64,000 nucleotides of DNA from contig NZ_MQUC01000003.1 of NCBI RefSeq assembly GCF_002994045.1, forward strand, positions 2,084,501-2,148,500, given 5' to 3'. The notes beneath the pieces were generated by a model. That model worked only from the letters and a program-made list of their open reading frames with translations, did not search any database and had not been told where the DNA came from. The stretch is from Nonlabens agnitus. GTDB taxonomy: Bacteria > Bacteroidota > Bacteroidia > Flavobacteriales > Flavobacteriaceae. Numbering within the stretch: position 1 is the stretch's first letter; every line of letters starts with the position of its first letter. The translations under genes were made by a program, and so were the position numbers. Positions 43,534 to 52,324 of this stretch are shown piece by piece.

Positions 43534-43680
43534 AGCAATAAATTTCCTTTTTAAGGAATTGCAAAGGTCGTTACCAAACGGCAGCTAAACAAGTGTTTAT
43601 GATGATGGTTTTGACAGAGATAAGAATCAAGAAACAGGAAACAAGAGTTTGTAGTAATTGCTTAACTAAGACCTAATAAA

Positions 43681-44925
43681 TCATTCGATGAACCCAACCG
43701 CAGCGGTATTTCTACTTTGTGGTTCGATCAAAATAAAACGACCTAATTCTTTAGATTGATCGTAGGTTATTGCTGGAATGGGTTTACTCAATTTAAGCTG
43801 AATCCTTGCAATGTCGTTGAGTTCCAGAAGCTCGACTTCCGTGATGTCCTGGCGGAAATCGGTAGACTTTTTGGAAAGGATGTGTTCCACACGACAAGTC
43901 ATGCGCTGCGTTCCATATTGAAGATGGAATTTAGTGCGTGGACGTAATGGTGTGCTATCCATCCAGCAAATGGTCGCTTGAATGGTTTTGGTCAGCTCAA
44001 AATCTGCTGGCAATTGCGTCATTAAGACATCACCACGATCCACATTGACTTCATCTTTCAACGTCACACTGACTGAACTGCCTACTGGAGCCTCATCATA
44101 ACTGTCGCCATTGAAATAAATACCATCAATCATACTTGTTTTCATTGATGGCAACACGGTAATCTCGTCACCAGTGGACAAGTGCGCGCCTTTGATGCGA
44201 CCCGCAAAACCACGGTAATCGTGATATTCTTCGGTTTTAGGACGTATCACGTTTTGAACCTGTAAAAATCCTTGCGTGCTTTCTTCCACTGTATCGATCT
44301 TGGAAAGGATTTCAAGTATGGTACTTCCGGTGTACCAAGGCATTGCGCCTGATATATCTACAACATTTTCGCCTTTGAGCGCACTGACCGGCACAAAATG
44401 CACGGTTCGTTTTTCTAAGGGATGTTGATCCAGCAGTGATCTGAATTGTTGTTCCGCTTTCGCGAAAGCGGACTCTTCATAATCCACCAGATCCATTTTA
44501 TTTACCGCAATGATCAAATGGCTGGTCTGCAACAAATGGTTGATATAAAAGTGGCGGAAGGTCTGCTCCACAACGCCTTTTCTAGCATCGATCAAGATGA
44601 TGCTGGCCTTGCTGGTGCTGGCGCCCGTGATCATGTTGCGCGTGTATTCCACATGACCAGGCGAGTCTGCAATGATGTAACTGCGGTCTGGTGTCGAGAA
44701 ATAGATGTGCGCCACGTCTATGGTGATTCCCTGCTCACGCTCTGCCACAAGACCATCAGTAGCCAGCGATAGGTCGAGGTAATCATATCCCTTTTTCTCG
44801 CTGCTCTTTTTGATGGCCTCAAGCTTATCTGTAGGCAGCGATTGCGTGTCATACAACAAACGGCCTATCAAAGTACTTTTCCCGTCATCCACGCTACCTG
44901 CGGTAGCAATCTTCAATACATCCAT
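43681..44925 (-). CDS. cysN: Sulfate adenylyltransferase large subunit (GTPase)
   Basis: 414 aa, translation-factor-like GTPase that drives ATP sulfurylase. G1 TAGSVDDGKSTLIGRLL, G2 region EREQGITIDVAH, G3 DSPGHVEYTRNM and G4 NKMDLVD are complete. No fused APS kinase, and the protein is shorter than E. coli CysN (475 aa). The start shares a TAATG junction with cysD. A dispersed palindrome is read ESAFAKAEQQ right after NKMDLVDYE, on the surface helix following G4. Confidence 0.95.
   Translation of the reverse strand: MDVLKIATAGSVDDGKSTLIGRLLYDTQSLPTDKLEAIKKSSEKKGYDYLDLSLATDGLVAEREQGITIDVAHIYFSTPDRSYIIADSPGHVEYTRNMITGASTSKASIILIDARKGVVEQTFRHFYINHLLQTSHLIIAVNKMDLVDYEESAFAKAEQQFRSLLDQHPLEKRTVHFVPVSALKGENVVDISGAMPWYTGSTILEILSKIDTVEESTQGFLQVQNVIRPKTEEYHDYRGFAGRIKGAHLSTGDEITVLPSMKTSMIDGIYFNGDSYDEAPVGSSVSVTLKDEVNVDRGDVLMTQLPADFELTKTIQATICWMDSTPLRPRTKFHLQYGTQRMTCRVEHILSKKSTDFRQDITEVELLELNDIARIQLKLSKPIPAITYDQSKELGRFILIEPQSRNTAAVGFIE
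44456..44469. repeat. Dispersed palindrome, copy 15 (in cysN)
   Basis: Perfect core, 20-bp dyad (44453-44472, TCC...GGA); read AFAKA. Confidence 0.97.
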
Positions 44926-45824
44926 TAAAAATATCCTTGTTGCTTACGTGTTTCCATGGCAGCCTTGCTGCGCTTGTCGTCAATGCGTGCGCCACGTTCT
45001 GAAATGGTACTGCCGCTTATCTCTTCAATAACCGTATCAATGTCTATTGCCGTACTTGCGACCGCTGCAGTACACGACATGTCGCCTACGGTTCTAAAGC
45101 GCACCCATCGAGTTGCCACCTCTTCATGATCGTCGCGATACACATGAGGTGAATCGCTCCAGATCAAACCGTCACGCTCAAAAACAGATCGCTCGTGCGC
45201 ATAATAAATAGATGGTATTTCTATTTTTTCGCTTCTTATATAGTTCCAAACGTCCAACTCTGTCCAGTTAGAAATAGGAAAACAACGCACATTCTGACCT
45301 AGCTCGATCATACCATTGAGCAAATCAAAAAGCTCAGGTCGTTGATTCTTTTCATCCCATTCACCAAAATCGTTGCGTACTGAAAAGATGCGCTCCTTGG
45401 CACGTGCCTTTTCCTCGTCACGTCTGGCGCCGCCCATGCAGGCGTCAAAGCCATGTTCTTCTATCGCATCCAGCAATGTTTGTGTCTGCAGTTGATTGCG
45501 ACTTGAATAACGACCGGTTTCTTCCTTAACGATTCCTGCATCGATATTGTCCTGCACATGAGCCACGATTAGATCAAGATCATATCTGGCTACCAATTCA
45601 TCTCTAAAGTCAATGGTTTCGGGAAAGTTGTGACCGGTATCTACATGCAATAATGGAAACGGAATCCTAGCTGGAAAAAAGGCCTTTCTGGCAAGATGCA
45701 ACAGCGTGATACTGTCCTTACCGCCAGAAAACAACAGCACCGGTTTCTCAAACTGCGCGAGGACCTCGCGTATGATATAAATCGCCTCTGCCTCTAGTGC
45801 ATTAAGTGGCAAAACTTTAGGCAT
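44925..45824 (-). CDS. cysD: Sulfate adenylyltransferase small subunit
   Basis: 299 aa from the ATG at 45824 (MPKVLPLNALEAEAI), chosen because it gives the usual CysD length and an 8-bp coupled overlap with cysH; upstream in-frame ATGs (e.g. 45881) would overlap cysH by 65 bp. The PP-loop of the N-type ATP pyrophosphatase is PVLLFSGGKDSITLL (about 30-44), and HVDTGHNFPETIDFRD and the C-terminal RKQQGYF are typical. With CysN it adenylates sulfate to APS. Confidence 0.95.
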   Translation of the reverse strand: MPKVLPLNALEAEAIYIIREVLAQFEKPVLLFSGGKDSITLLHLARKAFFPARIPFPLLHVDTGHNFPETIDFRDELVARYDLDLIVAHVQDNIDAGIVKEETGRYSSRNQLQTQTLLDAIEEHGFDACMGGARRDEEKARAKERIFSVRNDFGEWDEKNQRPELFDLLNGMIELGQNVRCFPISNWTELDVWNYIRSEKIEIPSIYYAHERSVFERDGLIWSDSPHVYRDDHEEVATRWVRFRTVGDMSCTAAVASTAIDIDTVIEEISGSTISERGARIDDKRSKAAMETRKQQGYF

Positions 45825-46437
45825 GGAGACCGCATTCACGGTTCGATTCGACTTTTGTAGGGTCAAAATATCTGTGCTCATTTTGTAATTGGTGTTGTTG
45901 CAAGTAATCGTCCAGCTGCGCATCACTGTAGTGATAAAAAGGTGCTACCTTCAATATGCCGTCCTTGCTATAGGACAGTACATCTATGGAGTCCCTAAAA
46001 CTGGTCTGTCCCGCGCGCAAGTTGGTAAACCAAACATCTGGGCGAAACTGCTCCATAGCTCGCTGGAATGGTTCTAGTTTTACTTGCTGGGTGAACTCTG
46101 CATGTATTGGATCATCTACGGTAGGCAAGCCCATCACTTCATTTCTATATGCGACGGTCTGTTGTGGTACAAAGGTGGTCACGTCCAGTTTTAAGGTATC
46201 GATCACATAAATAGCATGTCTGTAAGTTTGTGGCGTATTATATCCTGTATCGCACCAGATGACCGGTACAGTAGCATCTACGTTTGCCACAGCGTGCAAT
46301 ATTGCGACCTCGTAGGGTCTGAAGTTGGTAGTCACTACCGGTTTATGCGCTTGTTTTAATATAGTTGCAATGATTTTGCTGGGTTCCGCTTTCGCGAAAG
46401 CGGAATTATATTCTTGATAATTGTTTTGATCTATCAT
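45817..46437 (-). CDS. cysH: Phosphoadenylyl-sulfate (or adenylyl-sulfate) reductase
   Basis: 206 aa from the ATG at 46437, which overlaps the DUF2061 stop as ATGA. Adenine-nucleotide alpha-hydrolase fold: VIWCDTGYNTPQTYRHA, WFTNLRAGQTSFRDSI, and the catalytic Cys in the C-terminal ECGLH motif. The paired cysteines that bind a 4Fe-4S cluster in APS-specific reductases are absent, which formally predicts a PAPS reductase, although no APS kinase gene is in the cluster. A dispersed palindrome is read NSAFAKAEPS at about residues 12-16. Confidence 0.9.
   Translation of the reverse strand: MIDQNNYQEYNSAFAKAEPSKIIATILKQAHKPVVTTNFRPYEVAILHAVANVDATVPVIWCDTGYNTPQTYRHAIYVIDTLKLDVTTFVPQQTVAYRNEVMGLPTVDDPIHAEFTQQVKLEPFQRAMEQFRPDVWFTNLRAGQTSFRDSIDVLSYSKDGILKVAPFYHYSDAQLDDYLQQHQLQNEHRYFDPTKVESNRECGLHA
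46388..46401. repeat. Dispersed palindrome, copy 16 (in cysH)
   Basis: Perfect core, 22-bp dyad (46384-46405); read AFAKA near the CysH N-terminus. Confidence 0.97.
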
Positions 46438-46709
46438 GGTCGTCTGCCGAATTTTATGCGGTTCCATACGCGCTCGTGAGCGACATACAGCACCATTTTA
46501 GTGATCAATTCTACACCACCGATGGCAAAAGCCGTGCGCACCTCACCAGTCAAGATCCATGAAATCAATATGGTATCCATCGTCCCTACAACGCGCCAGG
46601 TGATGGATTTGATCACGCTGCGCATCGTAGAATCCTGCGACATAGCTGCGCTCACATCCTGTATTTGCTCTTGCTTGCGCGAGGTGTATAAAAACTGATC
46701 TAAGATCAT
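46434..46709 (-). CDS. DUF2061 small membrane protein
   Basis: About 91 aa if it starts at the ATG at 46709; an ATG at 46739 would give 101 aa. Two hydrophobic segments (VVGTMDTILISWILTG and AFAIGGVELITKMVLYVAHERVW) are typical of DUF2061, a family frequently found next to sulfate-assimilation genes. First gene of the DUF2061-cysH-cysD-cysN unit, coupled to cysH by ATGA. Function unknown; a membrane role in sulfate uptake is only suggested by context. Confidence 0.8.
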   Translation of the reverse strand: MILDQFLYTSRKQEQIQDVSAAMSQDSTMRSVIKSITWRVVGTMDTILISWILTGEVRTAFAIGGVELITKMVLYVAHERVWNRIKFGRRP

Positions 46710-46748
46710 AAACCGATTTGAGCTACAAATAAACGACATAATCTTTAA

Positions 46749-46774
46749 ACCCTATATATTTACTAGGGTAATAA
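46749..46774. promoter_or_regulatory. Candidate Rrf2 operator upstream of the cys operon
   Basis: Dyad ACCCTA-N9-TAGGGT followed by AATAA. The 15-base string TTACTAGGGTAATAA (46760-46774) recurs exactly at 52335-52349 ahead of the metY operon, where the dyad is ACCTA-N9-TAGGGT. Lies between the Rrf2 gene and the operon it probably controls. Confidence 0.5.
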
Positions 46775-46803
46775 TCACTGTTTGAGATTGTGGCGCAATC
46801 AGT

Positions 46804-47217
46804 TTAATTACCGATCAAGTCGGCAAGAGTTTGATTTTCTAGTATTTCTAACGTGTTATCACGCACCTTGAGCATTAATCGATTGACGGTACAGGCATCC
46901 TCGTCCGGACAGTCCTCACATTTTTCATAATAATTAAGGCTTACACAAGGTAACATCGCAATGGGTCCTTCAAGAATACGGTGTACCGTGGACATCCTGA
47001 TCTGTTCTGGTGGCTGCAGCAAATAATAGCCACCACCTTTTCCCTTACGACTGCCCAGGATGGAATTTTTACGCAGTTCTAAGAGAATCGCCTCAAGAAA
47101 TTTATGCGGTATATTTTCTGCCTGTGCGATAGTAGCGATCGCAAAAGTGGTCTGACTTGAATTCCTGGCCAAAAACGATAAGGCCTTAATTCCATATTTT
47201 GTCTTTCTGGAAAGCAT
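46804..47217 (-). CDS. Rrf2 family transcriptional regulator
   Basis: 137 aa. N-terminal winged helix (MLSRKTKYGIKALSFLARN ... IPHKFLEAILLELRKNSILGSRKGKGGGYYL) and a C-terminal region with four cysteines at 91, 100, 103 and 109 (PC...KCEDC...ACT), enough to bind an iron-sulfur cluster as in IscR-type members. Adjacent to and in the same direction as the sulfate-assimilation operon, it is the likely regulator of cysteine/sulfur genes (CymR-like role). Target sites are proposed at 46749-46774, 52325-52349 and 47276-47300. Confidence 0.88.
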   Translation of the reverse strand: MLSRKTKYGIKALSFLARNSSQTTFAIATIAQAENIPHKFLEAILLELRKNSILGSRKGKGGGYYLLQPPEQIRMSTVHRILEGPIAMLPCVSLNYYEKCEDCPDEDACTVNRLMLKVRDNTLEILENQTLADLIGN

Positions 47218-47255
47218 CCCGTAAAACTAATGGATTTACGACTCATTATAGGTTG

Positions 47256-47300
47256 TATATTTGAATCGTATATTTGTAGGAAATTACCGCATTTTCCTAC
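47256..47300. promoter_or_regulatory. Divergent promoter region of Rrf2 and histidine kinase genes
   Basis: Two copies of TATATTTG (47256-47263, 47269-47276) match the Bacteroidota -7 element TAnnTTTG on the plus strand. They are followed by a dyad GTAGGAAA-N9-TTTCCTAC (47276-47300). The N9 spacing equals that of the proposed Rrf2 sites, so autoregulation is possible. No convincing -33 TTG was found. Confidence 0.4.
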
Positions 47301-47379
47301 TTGGAAATAATATCTAAATTTGTAGCGCATTTCAGATAACATGGTCATTATGATCAGCATCGTTTGATAATGATTATTT

Positions 47380-48585
47380 ATGATTATAGCCTCAAAACCT
47401 GCTAATGAAAAGGAACGTCTCAACTCGTTGCGACGTCTTAAGATCCTAGATACTATATCTGAGGATCAATACGATAACATTACAGAGTTAGCGGCTTTTG
47501 TTTGCGGTACCAAGAATGCCATCATATCTCTTATTGATGAAGATCGACAATGGTTCAAGTCCAAAGTGGGCATCAATGTATGTGAAACGGATAGAGATAT
47601 TAGCTTTTGTTCACATGCAATCAATCAGCCAGATGAGATTCTGGAAATCCCAGATACCACAAAGGATGAACGGTTTATAGGAAATCCGTTAGTCACTCAT
47701 CCTGAAACTCCAACGATCTTTTATGCAGGTGTCCCCATATTAAGTGTTGATGGCTATGCCATAGGAACCCTATGTGTTCTACATGATGAACCCAAAGAAC
47801 TTACCAGCAGCCAGCGCAAAGCTTTGAAAAACCTCGCCCGACAGGTAGAGCAGCTTTTTAAGTTGCACGTAGCGAATCAAGCACTGGAAATTTCACAGAA
47901 GCATCTTCAAAAGCATAACACGCTTTTAAAGGACTTTGCCGCTACGGTTTCTCATGATATGAAAATGCCGCTAGCTAATCTGATTGTAACTTCAGACATA
48001 TTAAATAAGAAATACAGTGCTTTAATTGACGATGATGGTAGACAGTATTTAGGATACCTCAAAAAATCATCGTTGTCATTAAGTGATTACATCACAAATA
48101 TTCTTTCGCATTACGAGAGCTCGTCACATGATATTGAAGATCGTACCACCTTCAATTTAAACGATGTGCTGGAAGACATCGTGGAATTGATCAACATCAA
48201 GCATCACTGTGAAATCAACTTACCTGAAGTGAATCACACGATTTACTGCAATCAAGTGGCGCTGGAACAAATCTTCCTCAATTTGATAAGCAATAGTATC
48301 AAATACAACGATAAGGAAGAAACTATCATAAACCTAGAAGCTGATATTCACTCGAGCCATTATGAGTTTAGGATCATCGATAACGGTATAGGAATACCAC
48401 AAGATAAAATATCCTACATCTTTGAACTATTCAATACTGTAGGAGAATATGACCGCGATGGCAATCAAGGCCACGGCATAGGATTATCGACCGTTAAGCA
48501 ATTGGTTGAAAGCCTAGGTGGCAGCATAACAGCAAAATCCGAATTAGGAGTTTCGACCACATTTACATTTACCATCGAGCGCTAA
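47380..48585 (+). CDS. GAF-domain sensor histidine kinase
   Basis: 401 aa, no membrane segment, so probably cytoplasmic. GAF domain about 20-160 (LAAFVCGTKNAIISLIDEDRQWFKS ... FYAGVPILSVDGYAIGTLCVLHD), a coiled linker, HisKA with phospho-acceptor His192 in AATVSHDMKMPLANL, and an HATPase domain with N-box IFLNLISNSIKYND, G1 IDNGIGIP and G2 GHGIGLSTV. The ligand of the GAF domain is unknown, and no response regulator is next to it, so it is an orphan here. It converges on hom with a 3-bp gap. Confidence 0.88.
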   Translation: MIIASKPANEKERLNSLRRLKILDTISEDQYDNITELAAFVCGTKNAIISLIDEDRQWFKSKVGINVCETDRDISFCSHAINQPDEILEIPDTTKDERFIGNPLVTHPETPTIFYAGVPILSVDGYAIGTLCVLHDEPKELTSSQRKALKNLARQVEQLFKLHVANQALEISQKHLQKHNTLLKDFAATVSHDMKMPLANLIVTSDILNKKYSALIDDDGRQYLGYLKKSSLSLSDYITNILSHYESSSHDIEDRTTFNLNDVLEDIVELINIKHHCEINLPEVNHTIYCNQVALEQIFLNLISNSIKYNDKEETIINLEADIHSSHYEFRIIDNGIGIPQDKISYIFELFNTVGEYDRDGNQGHGIGLSTVKQLVESLGGSITAKSELGVSTTFTFTIER

Positions 48586-48588
48586 TAG

Positions 48589-49686
48589 CTAGTTGACACA
48601 AAATTGTGGAACTGGCTGTTGCTTCAAGGATCTACCTATCTTAACGATATCAGACAACAAACCACGTGCGGTCACTTCGCGACCAGCACCAGCACCTTTG
48701 ATGACTAGAGGCTCCTTGGTGTAGCTTTCAGAATAGATCTCAAAAAAACCATCGCTACCTTGTAATTGACCTGCAGGTGAATCTTTGGAAACGGCTTGAA
48801 GGGAAACCGTCAAGGTCTGGTTTCTCACATCCAGCTGCCCTAAATGTCGCAACACCTCATTAGGTTTCAGGTCATTTTTGCGCTGCTGCATCTGTTCGTC
48901 CAGTGAGGACAGCTCTGTTAAAAACTGATTTAGAGAATAGGTCTGTAGCTGCGGTACTACTAGATTTTCTATTTCAATGTCTTCAAACTCCAGTTTTAAT
49001 CCAGCTTCACGGGCGAGAACCAAAAGTTTACGCGCCACGTCATTACCAGATAGGTCTTCTCTAGGATCAGGTTCTGTAAAGCCATTTTGGAGCGCATCCA
49101 TTACCACTTGGGAAAATAGTACATCTTCTTGTGAATACCGATTGAATATATATCCCAACGAACCTGAAAAAACACCATTGATAGCAAAGACCTGCTCACC
49201 ACTGTGATACAAATCTCTGACCGTTTGAACGATAGGTAACCCTGCACCTACATTGGTTTCATATTCAAATTTTAGGTTTTGACTGTTCAATATCGCACGC
49301 AATTGGTCATAAAACTCCTGTGATAAGGTATTGGCAATCTTATTAGCGGTGACTATGTGAAACCCTTGTCCTGCAATCTCTGGATAAAATTTAGAAAGTT
49401 CTTTACTGGCAGTAGCGTCTATAGCTATTTTAGGAACCTGATAGTCTTCAGAGAATTCGTAGAAGCTTTTCTCTTCCCTAACCTGAGAATGCTTTGAAAA
49501 TTCATTTTTCCAATCTGCAGTAATGCCTTTTGATGTGGTGTAAACCCTGCGTGAATTGGCCAGACCTACAATGCGCAAGTTTAGGTGCTGTTGTTTTTTA
49601 AAAAATTCATGGCTTTCAAGAACTTGTTGTATGAGCTTACTGCCCACATTTCCTAAGCCGAAAATATAGAGGTGTATTGTTTTCAT
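48589..49686 (-). CDS. hom: Homoserine dehydrogenase
   Basis: 365 aa from the ATG at 49686 (MKTIHLYIFGLGNVGSKL). NAD(P)-binding GLGNVGSK, then TANKIANTLSQEFYDQLR, YETNVGAGLPIVQTV, GVFSGSLGYIFN, FTEPDPREDLSGNDVARKLL with the catalytic Asp/Lys, and C-terminal VIKGAGAGREVTARGLLSDI. It makes homoserine from aspartate semialdehyde. Despite resemblance to the C-terminal half of ThrA/MetL there is no aspartokinase domain. Third gene of the SAM-I-controlled metY-metX-hom unit, so it probably serves methionine. Confidence 0.93.
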   Translation of the reverse strand: MKTIHLYIFGLGNVGSKLIQQVLESHEFFKKQQHLNLRIVGLANSRRVYTTSKGITADWKNEFSKHSQVREEKSFYEFSEDYQVPKIAIDATASKELSKFYPEIAGQGFHIVTANKIANTLSQEFYDQLRAILNSQNLKFEYETNVGAGLPIVQTVRDLYHSGEQVFAINGVFSGSLGYIFNRYSQEDVLFSQVVMDALQNGFTEPDPREDLSGNDVARKLLVLAREAGLKLEFEDIEIENLVVPQLQTYSLNQFLTELSSLDEQMQQRKNDLKPNEVLRHLGQLDVRNQTLTVSLQAVSKDSPAGQLQGSDGFFEIYSESYTKEPLVIKGAGAGREVTARGLLSDIVKIGRSLKQQPVPQFCVN

Positions 49687-49725
49687 GTTGATGTTATTTA
49701 TTGGTTTCCCAATGAAAATCATGCC

Positions 49726-50709
49726 CTAGGTGGCATCGACTTCCTTTAAATGGTGCCTCAGGATTTTGGAAACTATAAATTTGACCTGGTCGTGTTCCAT
49801 CAAAAAGGCATCGTGACCGTGCAAGCTTTGAATCTCGTGGTATTTTATTTCGTGAGACTCCTTGAGTAATGCATACGTATCGCGATCTTCCTGTGCTACA
49901 AAAAACCCATCGCTGTCTACGGCAATCAATTCAATAGATGTGGTGGATCGTCCTACCATTTCTTCAATGGAATTATCGTAACAAGCAGCAGCATCTGTGC
50001 TGGCTAGAAGGTGATTCAATAATCGATATGCGGGTAAGCTAAATCTTTGATCCAAGGCTTTTCCATGATAATCCAACCAGTTGTTCACTGCAAATGAGCC
50101 CGCCACTTTTTCACGGTGAAATTTACTGGTCAATCCTTGCGGCGATCTATAAAAAGTCATAGCATGCTGTCTGGCGACTTCCAGCGGTGCACTGGATGTA
50201 TTGAGAATGGAATCCTGTACGTGGCAACAAGCCACGAGCCAATCAGTTGCCTTCCAGTCTGCGGCAATAGGTATGATGGTTCTAAATAACTTTGGTTCAA
50301 TGGCGATCATTTCCCACAACAAGGCGCCGCCTATACTGCCACCTATACCTATGTCGATGGTATGGATTTTTAAGCTTTGTATCGCTTTCGCGAAAGCGAG
50401 ACCTACATCTGCCAGACACCATTCTTGATAGTTATAGATCAATCGATCCACATCACCATCATAACCATTACCAGGGATATCAAAAGCCAGCAATGTGAAA
50501 CGGTCTGTGTCCAGCACCTTTCCAGCGCCCACCAGAGGTTCCCACCATTGATCAATACTGGAGTTTCCCGTCAAGGCGTGATTGACCAGAATAATGGGCG
50601 CGGTATGCAACTCACGCCCAAAAACCTGGTACGAAACACTAATATCCTGGACTTTACCTGACCTAAGCTTTAGGTCTGGAATAGATATGTATTGAAGCTT
50701 TTTTGACAT
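49726..50709 (-). CDS. metX: Homoserine O-acetyltransferase-like alpha/beta hydrolase
   Basis: 327 aa. Alpha/beta hydrolase with VNHALTGNSSIDQWWEPLVG near the start and nucleophile Ser in DIGIGGSIGGALLWEM (about residue 130). The Asp is in LIAVDSDGFFVAQED and the His in LHGHDAFLMEHDQV, the C-terminal layout of MetX. It activates homoserine with an acyl group for the following sulfhydrylation by MetY, whose gene is directly upstream with no gap. Acyl donor (acetyl or succinyl) cannot be read securely. One palindrome copy is read GLAFAKAIQS. Confidence 0.9.
   Translation of the reverse strand: MSKKLQYISIPDLKLRSGKVQDISVSYQVFGRELHTAPIILVNHALTGNSSIDQWWEPLVGAGKVLDTDRFTLLAFDIPGNGYDGDVDRLIYNYQEWCLADVGLAFAKAIQSLKIHTIDIGIGGSIGGALLWEMIAIEPKLFRTIIPIAADWKATDWLVACCHVQDSILNTSSAPLEVARQHAMTFYRSPQGLTSKFHREKVAGSFAVNNWLDYHGKALDQRFSLPAYRLLNHLLASTDAAACYDNSIEEMVGRSTTSIELIAVDSDGFFVAQEDRDTYALLKESHEIKYHEIQSLHGHDAFLMEHDQVKFIVSKILRHHLKEVDAT
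50384..50397. repeat. Dispersed palindrome, copy 17 (in metX)
   Basis: Perfect core, 18-bp dyad; read AFAKA in the helix just before the nucleophile strand. Confidence 0.97.
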
Positions 50710-52002
50710 CTAGGCCGTCACCGTGGATTTGATGCTCTTGAAAGCGTTAAGCAAATCAGACTTCAAATCTTCAAGATCCTCAAGTCCTACAGACAATCTG
50801 ATCAAGTCCTTAGTCACACCAGTGCTCAATTGATCTTCATCTTTAAGTTGCTGGTGAGTAGTACTTGCCGGGTGAATGATGAGAGATTTTGTATCTCCTA
50901 TGTTGGCTAGTAACGAGAATACCTTGGCGCTATCCACCACTTTCTTGGCATTTTCATAGCCACCTTTAACACCAAATGTAACGATACCACTTTGACCTTT
51001 TGGCAAGTATTCTTGAGCAAGATCGTAGTAATCGCTGGACTCGAGTCCTGGATAATTTACCCATGCCACATCGTCTTGCTCTTTAAGCCAGGTAGCCAGT
51101 TCAAGAGCGTTTTGACTATGTTGCTTGATACGCAGTTGCAAGGTTTCCAATCCTTGGATGATTTGCCATGCATTGAATGGTGAAATAGCGCCACCTAGAT
51201 CGCGCAGGCCTTCTATTCTTACCTTGGCGATAAACGCCGCAGCTTCTAGAGCCTCGCTATAAACGAGTCCGTGATAACCTGCAGACGGCTCTGTAAATTC
51301 TGGGAATTTACCGTTAGTCCAGTCAAAGGTTCCTGCGTCAATGATGATACCACCTAGAGCCGTACCGTTACCATTGATGTACTTTGTCAAGGAGTGAATA
51401 ACGATATTGGCACCATGCTCAATTGGATTTAACAAGTAAGGCGTTGCGACAGTATTGTCCACGATTAATGGGACTTTGGCATCTTTGGCCTGAGCGCTTA
51501 TTTTTTTAAGATCGAGTACATCCAGTTTAGGATTTCCTAGAGATTCTACAAAAATGGCGCGTGTGTTTTCTTGTCTCGCTTTCGCGAAAGCATCGTCATC
51601 ATTAGGATTCACAAATGTGGTTGTGATTCCCAGGCGTGGTAAGGTAACCGAAAGCAAATTGTAGGTGCCGCCATAAAGCGAATTACTCGCAACGATATGA
51701 TCACCAGCTCTAAGCAGTGTCAATAAGGTAGTAGAGATCGCAGCCGTTCCAGAAGCTGTAGCAACTGCGGCGATGCCACCTTCAAGTGCAGCGAGGCGTT
51801 GTTCCAGCACATCAACGGTTGGGTTATTGAGCCTGGTGTAGATCCAGCCTGGTTCTGACAATGAAAAAAGGTTTGCAGCGTGATCGCTGTTATTGAATAC
51901 ATAAGCAGTGGATTGATACAATGGCACTGCTCGTGTACCTCCATTCTTTGTTACATCGTGACCGGTGTGTAATGCTTGGGTTGAAAATTTTTGATCTGAC
52001 AT
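50710..52002 (-). CDS. metY: O-acetylhomoserine sulfhydrylase (MetY type)
   Basis: 430 aa, gamma-family PLP enzyme. PLP lysine in VIHSLTKYINGNGTALGG (about residue 210); TLHTGHD-like N-terminus (QALHTGHDVTKNGGTRAVPLYQSTAYVF), SLYGGTYNLLSVTLPRLG and the C-terminal LIIHPASTTHQQL are diagnostic. It converts O-acylhomoserine and sulfide to homocysteine. First gene after a SAM-I riboswitch. A palindrome copy is read DDAFAKARQE in the segment before the PLP domain's central strands. Confidence 0.94.
   Translation of the reverse strand: MSDQKFSTQALHTGHDVTKNGGTRAVPLYQSTAYVFNNSDHAANLFSLSEPGWIYTRLNNPTVDVLEQRLAALEGGIAAVATASGTAAISTTLLTLLRAGDHIVASNSLYGGTYNLLSVTLPRLGITTTFVNPNDDDAFAKARQENTRAIFVESLGNPKLDVLDLKKISAQAKDAKVPLIVDNTVATPYLLNPIEHGANIVIHSLTKYINGNGTALGGIIIDAGTFDWTNGKFPEFTEPSAGYHGLVYSEALEAAAFIAKVRIEGLRDLGGAISPFNAWQIIQGLETLQLRIKQHSQNALELATWLKEQDDVAWVNYPGLESSDYYDLAQEYLPKGQSGIVTFGVKGGYENAKKVVDSAKVFSLLANIGDTKSLIIHPASTTHQQLKDEDQLSTGVTKDLIRLSVGLEDLEDLKSDLLNAFKSIKSTVTA
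51578..51591. repeat. Dispersed palindrome, copy 18 (in metY)
   Basis: Perfect 14-bp core without further dyad; read AFAKA. Confidence 0.97.
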
Positions 52003-52132
52003 TTTGTTTCTTTTTTAAATTAGAAATTAGATTAATGCCCAGAACCAATAGAAATACGAATTTGCCCTATCGCTTGCGCAATAAGGAAAAATCAAAAAAG
52101 AAACTTGTGGTAGTGTAACCTACTTACATGTG

Positions 52133-52248
52133 TATCATCTTGTCTCGCGAGATGCGAGCAGAAATTAGCACCTTCATCACTTATGGATCACATAAATGAA
52201 GGGTTGCTAAGGAGTCGATGGGTCTGTTCCCTCGTCCTTTCTTGATAA
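52133..52248 (-). ncRNA. SAM-I (S-box) riboswitch upstream of metY-metX-hom
   Basis: Minus strand shows TTATCAAGAAAGGACGAGGG, AACAGACCCATCGACTCC, TTAGCAACCC, an 8-bp-plus P3 hairpin (TTCATTTATGTGATCC region), GAAGGTGCTAATT and a closing GATGATA. All S-box core segments are present. The 130-nt leader down to metY contains a hairpin (CCTTATTGC/GCGATAGGG, two wobbles) without a T-tract; control may be translational. Confidence 0.93.
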
Positions 52249-52324
52249 TTTCAGTATGGTTATGAACGTGAATGTAAAGATTCAATAAATAAAATGGTTA
52301 ATCCAAATTTTTAACAGATTATTT

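Noticed and set aside
43534..43680. Gap between cysN and ferredoxin reductase genes
   Set aside because: Checked for terminator, riboswitch and ORF; only a weak AGAATCAAGAAACAGG string related to the heptamers at 35376-35404, no clear function.
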